Source: Rhizobium sp. L43 (GTDB lineage Bacteria; Pseudomonadota; Alphaproteobacteria; Rhizobiales; Rhizobiaceae). From it: 64,000 bases of DNA. Under the pieces are notes generated by a model, which was given only the letters and a program-made list of their open reading frames with translations, made no database searches and had not been told where the DNA came from. Below are positions 42,198-50,692 of the stretch, piece by piece. Every line of letters starts with the position of its first letter. Within the stretch, counting starts at the first letter, position 1. The position numbers were made by a program, and so were the translations under genes. The stretch lies in NCBI RefSeq assembly GCF_002531725.1, contig NZ_NWSQ01000011.1, positions 168,456-232,455 of the forward strand. The letters are read 5' to 3'.

Positions 42198-44021
42198 TTA
42201 AGCAGCGCGGCGACCCTGATGCATGGTCGGCGCAGCGCTTTCGCCGCTGACGCGGAAGCCGCGGATGAGGTCGATCAGCTCGTCGGTGTCGCTGGCCAGC
42301 GTTTCGGCCGATGCCGTCGTCTCCTCGGCCATGGCGGCGTTCTGCTGGGTGGCGGCGTCGAGCTGGTTCATCGAGGAGGAGATCGAGCGCAGCGTCGTAT
42401 CCTGCTCGGAGGCGCTGTGGGCGATCTTGGCGACGATTTCGTTGGCGGCCTTGATCTGATCGGAGATGCGCTTCAGCGCCTCGCCGGCCTCGCCGACCAG
42501 ACGGACGCCGTGGTCGACCTGGCTGGAGGAGCGGGCGATCTGATCCTTGATCTCCTTGGCGGCCGCGGCGGAGCGCTGGGCGAGTTCACGGACTTCCTGG
42601 GCGACGACGGCAAAACCCTTGCCGGATTCACCGGCGCGGGCTGCCTCGACGCCGGCATTCAGCGCCAGCAGGTTGGTCTGGAAGGCGATCTCGTCGATGA
42701 CGCCGATGATCTTGGTGATCTCCGACGACGACTTCTCGATGCCGCTCATCGCCTCGATCGCCTGGGTGACGATCGCGTCGCTGTGGTTGGCTTCGGTGCT
42801 GACCGAGTGGACGCGCTTGCTCGCCTCATGGGCGCCATCGGCCGTCTGACGGACGGCGACGGTGAGTTCGTCGAGAGCAGCCGAGGTTTCTTCCAGGCTG
42901 GCGGCCTGGCGCTCGGTGCGCTGCGACAGCTCGTTGGAGGCGCGGCGGATCTCTTCCTTGCTGGTGCCGATGTCGGTGCCCTTGGCGCTGACCTTGGCCA
43001 TGGCGGCTTCGAGATGCGACAGCGCATCGTTGAAGTTATCGCGCAGGGCGGCGTATTTCTGGCCGAGATCGGCGCAGCGGACGGTGAGGTCGCCGCGGGC
43101 GATCATCTCCAGCGCCTGGCCGATCGTCGCCACCACACGCGCCTGCAGCGCTGTTTCATCCTGCTGCTGGCGCTGATTGTTTTCGCGCTCGTTTTCCAGC
43201 GCCAGCTGCTGGGCCGCCTCGCGATCCGACATCGCATGGCGTTCCCTGATCTTTTCCTGCAGCGACTGCGTCGCCTTGGCCATCATGCCGACTTCGTTGT
43301 TCATGCCGATATGCGGGATGGCGATGGAAACGTCCTCTTCGGCGACGGCCTTCAGGGCGGCATGGACGTTGTTGAGAGGTCCCGATATGCCGCGGATCAC
43401 GACGTAGGCGGCTGCCATGGCAAGGAAGAACAGGACGATGCTGCCGGAGAGCGCAGTGAGGATCGTGCTGTTTATCTGAGCATCGAGATCGTCCATGTAG
43501 ACGCCGGTGACGACGACGACCTTCCAGGGATCGAAGGCCTGGCCATAGGCCGTCTTGCGATAATCGCCAACGGGCTGGCCCGGTTTGACCGTGGAATAAT
43601 ATTCGACCAGACCGCCGCCCTGCTGCCCGAGCTTGACCAGCTCATCGCGATAGAGCTTGCCTTTGCTGTCCGGCTGGCCCTTGTTGATCTGCCCGACTTT
43701 CGCGGCATCGTAGTGGAATATCATCTGGACGTCGTAGCTATAGCCGAAGAAATAGCCGTCGGGATCGTATTTCATCCCGTTGACGGTGGCATAGGCCTGC
43801 TTCTGGGCATCCTCGAGCGTCATTTCGCCCGCGGTAACCTTGGCCTGGTAAAGCTTGAGAACGGACACCGCCGATTGAACCTCGGCGCGGAGCATGTCGT
43901 AACGCTCCTTGTAGATCGCATCGACCGAGGAGCGGATCTGCAGGGACGTGGCGATCGCAAAGGCAATCATCAAGCCGACGACCAGCAGTATGAGCTGCTT
44001 CGATATCTTCAAATTTTTCAT
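42198..44021 (-). CDS. Methyl-accepting chemotaxis protein with Cache domain
   Basis: A 607-residue chemoreceptor. A first membrane helix (LILLVVGLMIAFAIATSLQI) is followed by a single periplasmic Cache domain (DGYFFGYSYDVQMIFHYD and DPWKVVVVTGVYMDDLD), which binds small ligands such as organic acids, then a second helix (ILTALSGSIVLFFLAMAAAYVVI), HAMP and the signalling domain with IIGVIDEIAFQTNLLALNAG. The C-terminus MHQGRRAA has no CheR/CheB pentapeptide, unlike the receptor at 12587. ATG 44021 has GAGG at 5 nt; an upstream TTG is less likely. Confidence 0.93.
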   Translation of the reverse strand: MKNLKISKQLILLVVGLMIAFAIATSLQIRSSVDAIYKERYDMLRAEVQSAVSVLKLYQAKVTAGEMTLEDAQKQAYATVNGMKYDPDGYFFGYSYDVQMIFHYDAAKVGQINKGQPDSKGKLYRDELVKLGQQGGGLVEYYSTVKPGQPVGDYRKTAYGQAFDPWKVVVVTGVYMDDLDAQINSTILTALSGSIVLFFLAMAAAYVVIRGISGPLNNVHAALKAVAEEDVSIAIPHIGMNNEVGMMAKATQSLQEKIRERHAMSDREAAQQLALENERENNQRQQQDETALQARVVATIGQALEMIARGDLTVRCADLGQKYAALRDNFNDALSHLEAAMAKVSAKGTDIGTSKEEIRRASNELSQRTERQAASLEETSAALDELTVAVRQTADGAHEASKRVHSVSTEANHSDAIVTQAIEAMSGIEKSSSEITKIIGVIDEIAFQTNLLALNAGVEAARAGESGKGFAVVAQEVRELAQRSAAAAKEIKDQIARSSSQVDHGVRLVGEAGEALKRISDQIKAANEIVAKIAHSASEQDTTLRSISSSMNQLDAATQQNAAMAEETTASAETLASDTDELIDLIRGFRVSGESAAPTMHQGRRAA

Positions 44022-44253
44022 TACGCCTCGCAACGGGGAATGAATGGCTGCATTCCGGTGCGGTTTTCTACCGCCTGTGCGAGCGCGCCAAACAAGGCGG
44101 CACGTCTACCGCTGCTAAAACAACATGCTGCGACCGGTGAGCAACAATTGATGCCTACCTTATAAAAAAGCTTTAACTTTATTAAAAGCGATGCAGATTT
44201 CCCTAAAAATCAAGGGGTCAAGTTATACAGCGCAGCCCGGCCCATCAAAACAT

Positions 44254-44306
44254 GAATGCACCCCCGCTGCTCATCGAGGGTGCATTCGGCCCACCTGCGG
44301 TGGACC
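44254..44306 (-). terminator. Two hairpins after the HPE1-like gene
   Basis: A perfect 10-bp inverted repeat (44254-44263 with 44278-44287, 14-nt loop) is next to an 8-bp stem with one mismatch (44288-44295 with 44299-44306). They lie 44-96 nt beyond the stop at 44350 and, on the minus strand, a T-containing stretch follows. The rest of the 328-bp gap to the chemoreceptor start is AT-richer (about 44105-44225) and probably holds that gene's promoter. Confidence 0.5.
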
Positions 44307-44349
44307 CCCAAACGATCGAAACCTTGATCAGGCGGGGGCAGGGAACTTT

Positions 44350-44811
44350 CTAAAAGCGCAGCTTGAATTCGGAAACGTTGAGGGCTGCCGGCTGTTCGGT
44401 CATGCCGGCTACAACAGGCCTGGCGTCGCCGCCGATGACGGCCGCGGTCGTCGCACTCATGTCGATGCCGTCGGCAGCCGGGGCGGTAGGTGCTGCCGCC
44501 ACCATCGCTTCCGGGGTCGCCTTGCTGACGAAGACGACGGGCGAGCCGCCCATCCAGCCTTCGGTGCGGTAGATCTTCTTTTCGCCGCCGACATCACGAA
44601 TCTCGCTCGCCTGGAGGACGCCGGGCTTCAGCTCGGGCACCGTATAGTCCTTCTTGGTCAGCTCGGCCTGGAGCGGCGGGCAATCGGCACAGCTTTCGGT
44701 GACGATGCTGCCTTCAGCGCGCGGAGCAGTCTTGCCGACCACCTCTATCGAGGACGCCATTGCCGAGCCTGCCATCAGCAGGATTGCCGCACCGAGGAAA
44801 ATCTGACGCAT
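44350..44811 (-). CDS. Small secreted protein, HPE1-like
   Basis: A 153-residue protein with a signal peptide (RQIFLGAAILLMAGSAMASS, cleavage after AMA near residue 19). The mature part contains SCADCPPL (two cysteines, about 40-47), VPELKPGVLQASEIRDVGGEKKIYRTEGWMGGSPVVFVSK, and an Ala-rich spacer. From memory this pattern matches proteins annotated as plant virulence effector HPE1-like in Rhizobiaceae and Liberibacter; the link is not verified. ATG 44811 is the second codon of the open frame; the first is TTG. Confidence 0.6.
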   Translation of the reverse strand: MRQIFLGAAILLMAGSAMASSIEVVGKTAPRAEGSIVTESCADCPPLQAELTKKDYTVPELKPGVLQASEIRDVGGEKKIYRTEGWMGGSPVVFVSKATPEAMVAAAPTAPAADGIDMSATTAAVIGGDARPVVAGMTEQPAALNVSEFKLRF

Positions 44812-44916
44812 CAACGCACCTCCGTCTTACCGTAGGAGCGGTATAACGGAGCTTTGTTTCCATCCCGTCAGGGGAAAGGGTAAAAATTTATAGAATGCGG
44901 TGGTTTATACTGTATC

Positions 44917-46188
44917 TCAGGCTTTTTCGCGCTCGATCGCCCGCCAGCCGATGTCGCGCCGGCAGAAGCCGTTTTCCCATCTCACCCTGTCGAGCAGCGC
45001 GTAGGCGCGGTCCTTGGCCTCGGCGACCGTGCAGCCCGTGGCGGTGACGTTGAGCACGCGGCCGCCGGTCGCAACCAGCGCACCGTCCTTCAGAGCCGTG
45101 CCGGCATGAAACACCTTCTCGCCCTCGCCCGCATCCGGCAGCGAGAGGATCGGCGTGTTCTTCTCGTAGGCGGCGGGATAACCCTTGGAAGCCATGACCA
45201 CGGTCAGGGCCGGATCGTCGTTCCATTCGGCGGTTGCCTGATCGAGCGTGCCGTTGGCGGTGGCAAGCAGCAGCGGCAGCAGATCGCTCTTCAACCGCAT
45301 CATCATCACCTGGCATTCGGGATCGCCGAAGCGCACATTGTATTCGATCAGCTCCGGCCCCTTTTCAGTGATCATCAGCCCGGCGAAAAACACGCCGGAG
45401 AAGGGATGACCGCTCTCGGCCATGCCGCGCATCGTCGGCTCGATGATCTCCTTCATGGTGCGCTCGACCATTTCGGCGGTCATGACGGGCGCCGGCGAAT
45501 AGGCGCCCATGCCGCCGGTATTGACGCCGGTATCGCCCTCGCCCACCCGCTTGTGGTCCTGGGCGGTTGCGAGCGGCAGCGCGTGTTTTCCATCGCAGAG
45601 GCAGAAGAAGCTCGCCTCCTCGCCGTCGAGATAGGCTTCGACGACGACTTCGGCGCCGGCCGCGCCAAAGGCGCCCTCGAAGCAGTCATCGACGGCATCT
45701 AGCGCCTCATCCAGCGTCATCGCCACCGTCACGCCCTTGCCGGCGGCAAGACCATCGGCCTTGACGACGATTGGCGCGCCCAGGGCGCGAATATAGGCTT
45801 TCGCCTTCGGCGCATTGTTGAAGCGCTGGTAGGCGCCTGTGGGAATGCCGTAGCGGGCGCAGATATCCTTGGTGAAGCCCTTGGAGCCTTCGAGCTGGGC
45901 CGCAGCGGCGGAAGGACCGAAAACCACAAGGCCATCGGCGCGCAGCCGGTCGGCGAGGCCGGCCACCAGCGGCGCCTCGGGGCCGACGACGACGAAATCG
46001 ATCGCCTTGTCCTTGCAGAAGGCCGCGACCGCTTCATGATCCTCGATGTCGATGGGCACCAGGACGGCATGTTCGCCAATGCCGGGATTGCCGGGGGCGG
46101 CGTAGAATTCGCTCATCAACGGCGATTGCGCCAGCTTCCAGGCGAGCGCATGCTCGCGTCCGCCTGATCCGATCAACAGAACCTTCAT
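44917..46188 (-). CDS. purD: Phosphoribosylamine-glycine ligase
   Basis: A 423-residue PurD (GAR synthetase) that joins glycine to phosphoribosylamine with ATP, an early purine synthesis step. The N-terminal Rossmann part starts MKVLLIGSGGREHALAWKLAQS; KGFTKDICARYGIPTGAYQRF and GAPIVVKADGLAAGKGVTVA are in the ATP-grasp domain; GAYSPAPVMTAE and EYNVRFGDPECQVMM carry metal and substrate residues. It uses glycine, as do glyQ and glyS in the same region. It is the last gene of a run of four on the same strand. Confidence 0.96.
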   Translation of the reverse strand: MKVLLIGSGGREHALAWKLAQSPLMSEFYAAPGNPGIGEHAVLVPIDIEDHEAVAAFCKDKAIDFVVVGPEAPLVAGLADRLRADGLVVFGPSAAAAQLEGSKGFTKDICARYGIPTGAYQRFNNAPKAKAYIRALGAPIVVKADGLAAGKGVTVAMTLDEALDAVDDCFEGAFGAAGAEVVVEAYLDGEEASFFCLCDGKHALPLATAQDHKRVGEGDTGVNTGGMGAYSPAPVMTAEMVERTMKEIIEPTMRGMAESGHPFSGVFFAGLMITEKGPELIEYNVRFGDPECQVMMMRLKSDLLPLLLATANGTLDQATAEWNDDPALTVVMASKGYPAAYEKNTPILSLPDAGEGEKVFHAGTALKDGALVATGGRVLNVTATGCTVAEAKDRAYALLDRVRWENGFCRRDIGWRAIEREKA

Positions 46189-46200
46189 GCGCAACCCTTT

Positions 46201-46239
46201 CCTTTTGCCCCTGGCGGTTAAGGGCCAAGGGCAAAAAGG
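46201..46239 (-). terminator. Hairpin between DUF2207 gene and purD
   Basis: CCTTTTGCCC (46201-46210) pairs with GGGCAAAAAGG (46229-46239, one extra A). It lies 15 nt beyond the DUF2207 stop and 13 nt before the purD start. It may end the upstream transcript or reduce read-through into purD. Confidence 0.5.
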
Positions 46240-46253
46240 TCAAGCGGGAAAGC

Positions 46254-48188
46254 TTACCAGCCGCCGCCTCCCCCGCCTCCACCACCGCCGCCGGACGAGC
46301 CGCCACCGGAAAAACCGGAGGACGAACTCGAGGGCGGCGGCGAGGGTATGGTCGACGCGATGGTCGAGGCCATCGACGAGGAGAAACCGCCGACACGGTC
46401 GGAGAAACTGCCGCTGTTGAAGTTGCCGGAATACCAGGCGGGCGCATAGGCCGCAGCCGCGCCGGCAGCGGCGGCCGCAAGCCAGGTTTCGAAGGTGCGC
46501 GACCAGGGTTTTTCGACGCCGAGCGCCACTGCATAGGGCAGCAGCGTCTCGAAATGCTGCGGCGACATTTGTGGGGCGCCTGCCGTGTTCATCCGGTCTT
46601 TTTCGGCCAGCGTCAGATATTGCCGCAACCCGTCTATGCCGTCCATCATCTTGGCGCCGAGCGGCGTCGGCGCGCCCATGATGAAGAAATAAAGGATATT
46701 CAAAAGCACGATGCCGCCGACCGCAAAGAGCATCGGCGTCTCGTGCAGTTTCACCAGCGACGAGGCGAGCGCCAGCACCACGGTCGCCAGGATGCTGATG
46801 CCGACGAAAACGCCGATCGCCGTGGCAATGATGGCGATGATCTTGCCGAACAGTGACCTACCGCGATGCAGCGAGCGGACGAGCCCGGCGACGAACACGG
46901 CGACGAAGACCGAGATGGCGATCGGGATGAGCATCAGCGCGATCGTGTCGGGCTCCAGCGACCCAAAGACGAACAGCGCCACCAGGGCGGCGGCGCTTAG
47001 CGCGATACCGCCTGCGGTATAGCCGAGGTTGGAATTGTAATATTTGCCGCGGTGCTCCTTCTCGATCGCCGAACGGAAGGTCTGGCCGACGGATTTCACC
47101 CGTTCGCCATTGGCCTTGTCGATCGTCAGCGTCTGGCCCGCGCCGCCGGCGACTTTCAGCAGTTCGATCTCGCCGGCTTGGAATTTCTCCTTGCCGAGCG
47201 CTTTGCCGGTGCCGCGCATGACGATCGAATTCGTCAGGTCTTCGAGTTTGACGTAACCGCGGACCGCCAGATTGAGGGCGGTGGCGGAAAGCGCCGTCCA
47301 GCCCTCGCCGGAGAAGCCCTTATTGTCGATATAATTGACCAGCGCCGGCGAGATGCCGTCAGGCGCGTCCCAGCGCGGCACGACGACGCCGCGGGCGGGA
47401 TCGCGGCCGACCTTCAGCCATGATCTGAGATAGTAGGCGAAAACCAGGATCAGGCCGCCGAAGCCGATGAAATAATCGCGGTTGTCCTTCAGCCACCAGG
47501 TGCTTTCTATCTCCTCGCTCGGGGGATCGATCGAGCCCTTCGGCATGCGGATCGCGAAAGTCAGGCCTTCGTTAGGGCCAAGAGGCGCGGTGGTGGAAAA
47601 GACCAGGCCGGCGCCGGCCTCGCTGACGCGGGCGTTCTTTCCAGTTGCGCCTTGCCGGCCGGTGAAGAAGGTCGTCTCGGTCGCGCCGACGCCGGGCGGC
47701 AGCGTCACCGTCGCCGTCGCCGAGTCGATCGGGAAGATCCAGCCATTGCCGGTGACGTTCCAATAGAGTTCGTCATGATCGTCGAAATAGCGGATCTGGC
47801 GGTTGGTCCTGTAGGTGAAGATGTAGCGATGGCGACCCGGCGTCACCGTCACATCGGCAGAACCGGCATAGATGCGGATGCCGCCCGAGATCGATTCCGT
47901 ATGCCAAGGCTCGTCAGCACCGTCGCGCTTCACCGACACCATATCGAAATCGACGCTGCGGCGACGGCCTGAGGCATCGGTGAAATAGAGCGGGAAGTCA
48001 CGGAAGATGCCGTGGTTGATCCTGTTGCCCTCGGCATCGACGGTGACCGTTTCCGTCACCGTCATCGCACCGCTCTTTTCGAGCGCGATGTCGGAGGCGA
48101 AACTGTCGATCACCTCGGCGGCAAAGGCAGCCGGAGCGGCAAGCATCAATAGCAGTGCAACACAAAATCCGAAAAGCCGACGCCCCAT
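46254..48188 (-). CDS. DUF2207 domain membrane protein
   Basis: A 644-residue protein: a signal peptide (FCVALLLMLAAPAAFAAE), an extracytoplasmic beta-rich DUF2207 domain with VTVDAEGNRINHGIFRDFPLYF and HDELYWNVTGNGW, one membrane helix at about 245-262, a soluble winged part (RWDAPDGISPALVNYI) and four further helices (about 405-520). The tail is Ser/Pro-rich and then a run of eleven Gly ending in Trp. DUF2207 proteins often pair with LemA, which is upstream here but separated by aroA. Function unknown, likely envelope related. Confidence 0.85.
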   Translation of the reverse strand: MGRRLFGFCVALLLMLAAPAAFAAEVIDSFASDIALEKSGAMTVTETVTVDAEGNRINHGIFRDFPLYFTDASGRRRSVDFDMVSVKRDGADEPWHTESISGGIRIYAGSADVTVTPGRHRYIFTYRTNRQIRYFDDHDELYWNVTGNGWIFPIDSATATVTLPPGVGATETTFFTGRQGATGKNARVSEAGAGLVFSTTAPLGPNEGLTFAIRMPKGSIDPPSEEIESTWWLKDNRDYFIGFGGLILVFAYYLRSWLKVGRDPARGVVVPRWDAPDGISPALVNYIDNKGFSGEGWTALSATALNLAVRGYVKLEDLTNSIVMRGTGKALGKEKFQAGEIELLKVAGGAGQTLTIDKANGERVKSVGQTFRSAIEKEHRGKYYNSNLGYTAGGIALSAAALVALFVFGSLEPDTIALMLIPIAISVFVAVFVAGLVRSLHRGRSLFGKIIAIIATAIGVFVGISILATVVLALASSLVKLHETPMLFAVGGIVLLNILYFFIMGAPTPLGAKMMDGIDGLRQYLTLAEKDRMNTAGAPQMSPQHFETLLPYAVALGVEKPWSRTFETWLAAAAAGAAAAYAPAWYSGNFNSGSFSDRVGGFSSSMASTIASTIPSPPPSSSSSGFSGGGSSGGGGGGGGGGGW

Positions 48189-48225
48189 CCCAGTCTCCCC
48201 GCCGGCAGCCTCGGCTGCGTTTCCG

Positions 48226-49488
48226 TCAATCGTTGTCCTGATATGTCACGCCGAGGGCGGCGAGTGTGCGCCAATACGCCGGGAAGGTTTTGCCGACGCA
48301 ATCGGGATCGAGAATGGTGATGCCGTCGATCTTCAACCCGGCGAGCGCGAAACTCATGGCGATGCGATGATCGGCGAAGCTGTCGATCTCGGCGGGCAGG
48401 CGTTTGCCCGCAAGGGCTGGATCGGAGCTCACGATCAGATCGTCGCCCTCTTCGCGGGCAAGCCCCGAAACGATGCGGTTGAGGCCGGTGGACAGCGCCC
48501 GGATGCGATCGCATTCCTTGACGCGCAGGTTGGCGATGCCGACGAAGCGAACCGGCGTCTGGTTGAAGGCGGCCAGCACGGCCAGCGTCGGAACGGCATC
48601 CTGCATCTGCGAGCCGTCAATCTCGGCCGGCAGATGCGGAAACTTGGCGATCACGTCATAGGCGCGCGCATCCGGTTGCGAGAAGACGTCGGCCGGGACG
48701 CCGAGATCGATCGCGCCGCCGGTCAGGACTTCGGCGGCCCAGAGATAGGTCGCAGCCGAGGCGTCGGGCTCGACGATGAAATCGGCGGCGGTGTAACCTG
48801 TCGGCTCGACGCGCCAGGTGACCGGGCTGGTCTTCTCAACCTTGGCGCCGAAGGCCTTCATCGCCGCCGTGGTGAGATCGATATAACCGAGCGCGCCGAT
48901 ATCCTCGCCGACGAGTTCGATATCGACAGGCCGGTCGCCGCCGGCCGCCATCATCAGCAGCGCCGAGACATACTGGCTGGAGAGGCCGCCGTCGATGCGG
49001 ATGCGGTCGGCCTGGAAGCGGCCGGTGCCCCTGACGGTGACCGGCGGGCAGCCGGTCTCGGCGGTGACGTCGATGCCGAGCGTGCGGATCGCCTCGACCA
49101 GCGGGCCGATCGGGCGCGTGCGCATATGTTCGTCGCCATCGACGATGACGGTGCCGTCGACCAGGGCGGCGGCGGCCGTCAGGAAGCGTGTCGCCGTGCC
49201 GGCATTGCCGAGGAAGAGCGGCGCCTTGGGCGGCTTGAGCCTGCCGCTGCCGGTGACGACGAAGGTGGTGTCATCGGGCTCGTCGATCGCAACACCCATG
49301 GCACGCAGCGCGTCGGCCATATACCGCGTATCGTCGCTCTTCAGCGCGCCCGTCAGCCGGCTCGTGCCTTTGGCAAGGCCGGCGAGCAGCAGCGCGCGGT
49401 TGGTGATCGATTTGGAACCCGGCGGCATGGCGCGGCCCGAAAGCGGCTTGCTCGGCGGGATGATCGTGAGTTTGGCTGTGCTTTTCAT
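48226..49488 (-). CDS. aroA: 3-phosphoshikimate 1-carboxyvinyltransferase (EPSP synthase)
   Basis: A 420-residue EPSP synthase that joins shikimate 3-phosphate and phosphoenolpyruvate in aromatic amino acid synthesis. Motifs: MPPGSKSITNRALLLAGLA (about 22-40), LGNAGTATRFLTAAA (about 92-106), GGLSSQYVSALL, EPDASAATYLWAAEVL, and ADHRIAMSFALAGLK. The GNAGTA stretch with retained Gly and the overall shape are not those of the CP4-like class II enzyme that I expect in rhizobia, and the residue at the Pro101 position (E. coli numbering) is Phe. It sits between lemA (gap 91 nt) and the DUF2207 gene (gap 37 nt). ATG 49488 follows GGAAG. Confidence 0.9.
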   Translation of the reverse strand: MKSTAKLTIIPPSKPLSGRAMPPGSKSITNRALLLAGLAKGTSRLTGALKSDDTRYMADALRAMGVAIDEPDDTTFVVTGSGRLKPPKAPLFLGNAGTATRFLTAAAALVDGTVIVDGDEHMRTRPIGPLVEAIRTLGIDVTAETGCPPVTVRGTGRFQADRIRIDGGLSSQYVSALLMMAAGGDRPVDIELVGEDIGALGYIDLTTAAMKAFGAKVEKTSPVTWRVEPTGYTAADFIVEPDASAATYLWAAEVLTGGAIDLGVPADVFSQPDARAYDVIAKFPHLPAEIDGSQMQDAVPTLAVLAAFNQTPVRFVGIANLRVKECDRIRALSTGLNRIVSGLAREEGDDLIVSSDPALAGKRLPAEIDSFADHRIAMSFALAGLKIDGITILDPDCVGKTFPAYWRTLAALGVTYQDND

Positions 49489-49579
49489 GCTATGTCTTCC
49501 GTCCATGAGACGACCCTTGCCGGCCGCAAATCTGCCCTTGCTCTTAATCGCTTTCTGGCAAAGGCAAAATGCCGGATCG

Positions 49580-50131
49580 TCAGAATTTTACGGTGGGGAC
49601 GGCGCGGTCGGCTTCGTTGGTGATTTCGAAATATTCCCGCTTGGCAAAACCGAACTGGCCGGCGACGAGATTGGACGGGAAGCTTTCGACCTTGACGTTC
49701 AGGTCTCGGGCCGCACCATTGTAATAGCGCCGCGCCATCTGCAGCTCGCCTTCCATGGTCTCCAGCGAGGCCTGCAGCTCGGCAAAGTTCTGGTTGGCCT
49801 TGAGATCGGGATAGGCCTCGGCGAGCGCGATGACGCGGCCGAGCGCCTGGCCGAGCAGACCTTCCGCCTGCGCCCTGCCGGCGACATCACCTGATGGAAC
49901 GGCCTGCGCCTTGTTGCGGAGCTCAACCACCTCTTCGAGCGTCGACTTTTCATGGGCGGCATAACCCTTGACCGTCTCGATCAGGTTCGGGATCAGGTCG
50001 GCGCGGCGCTTGAGCTGGACGTCGATGCCCGACCAGGCCTCTTCCGCCATCTGCCGCGCGCGAACCAGGCCGTTATAGATGAAGACGACGTAGAGTGCGA
50101 TGACAACGATAATAGCGAGTATCACGTACAT
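49580..50131 (-). CDS. LemA family protein
   Basis: A 183-residue LemA protein with one N-terminal membrane helix (ILAIIVVIALYVVFIYNGLV) and a helical-bundle body. The signature is RARQMAEEAWSGIDVQLKRR, ADLIPNLIETVKGYAAHE, and LGRVIALAEAYPDLKANQNF; the end is YNGAARDLNVKVESFPSNLVA. LemA proteins sit in the inner membrane with the body in the periplasm or outside; the function is unknown but they are often encoded with TPM or DUF2207 proteins. It is the first gene of the lemA-aroA-DUF2207-purD run. Confidence 0.92.
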   Translation of the reverse strand: MYVILAIIVVIALYVVFIYNGLVRARQMAEEAWSGIDVQLKRRADLIPNLIETVKGYAAHEKSTLEEVVELRNKAQAVPSGDVAGRAQAEGLLGQALGRVIALAEAYPDLKANQNFAELQASLETMEGELQMARRYYNGAARDLNVKVESFPSNLVAGQFGFAKREYFEITNEADRAVPTVKF

Positions 50132-50403
50132 GCAGATCAGCTCCCCGATTTGATCGGTTGCACGTTAGTGATTCGGCATAACAAAGTCATCTTGGTGCGG
50201 TCGTTCTTCGGCCGATTTCAATCAGACTTTGATGAATACTGGTCCGTCTGGGAGCTTATCAGCCAATCGGGAGCACAACTTCTCTTTCGTCATGCTCGGT
50301 GCCCCAGCATCTGCAGCAGGCGCGGCAGATGCTCGAGACAAGACCACTACCCCTCTCAGCTGTCAGGAGGGCAAAAGGGAGCGAACACGGTGGCCGCTTG
50401 CTC

Positions 50404-50540
50404 CCTCATTCCTGTGCCTGTCACAGGAATCCAGTGCGCCCAAGTCTTTGGGCGCGAAAGACTCTTTTGTTTGAAGTATTGATTCATTCACGGCGCGGAC
50501 GCGCCGTGGCTGGATTCCTGTGACGAGCACAGGAATGAGG
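50404..50540. repeat. Long composite palindromic repeat, copy B
   Basis: A 137-bp copy of the element at 28545-28678, with the same outer hairpins (ATTCCTGTG/CACAGGAAT), the TGCGCCCAAG hairpin and the CACGGCGC/GCGCCGTG hairpin; the segment between the second and third hairpins differs. It lies in the 561-bp gap between glyQ (ends 50693) and lemA (starts 50131). The rest of the gap shows no gene; the part next to lemA (50132-50300) should hold its promoter. Confidence 0.9.
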
Positions 50541-50692
50541 GAGCTTGGGGAAACGTTCCCGCTAAGCTTTCTGCCGGCATTGCCGACAGTTGCGTATCGG
50601 CAGAAAAGGTGAGAGGCAGCCATCGATGCTAACCGGACAACGGTGACACAATGCCGAGTAGAGAGCGAGGCTTGCCAACAAACTGAAGGCTT

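Noticed and set aside
42183..44165. Plus-strand frame opposite the second chemoreceptor
   Set aside because: Antisense shadow of a clear MCP gene with Cache domain.
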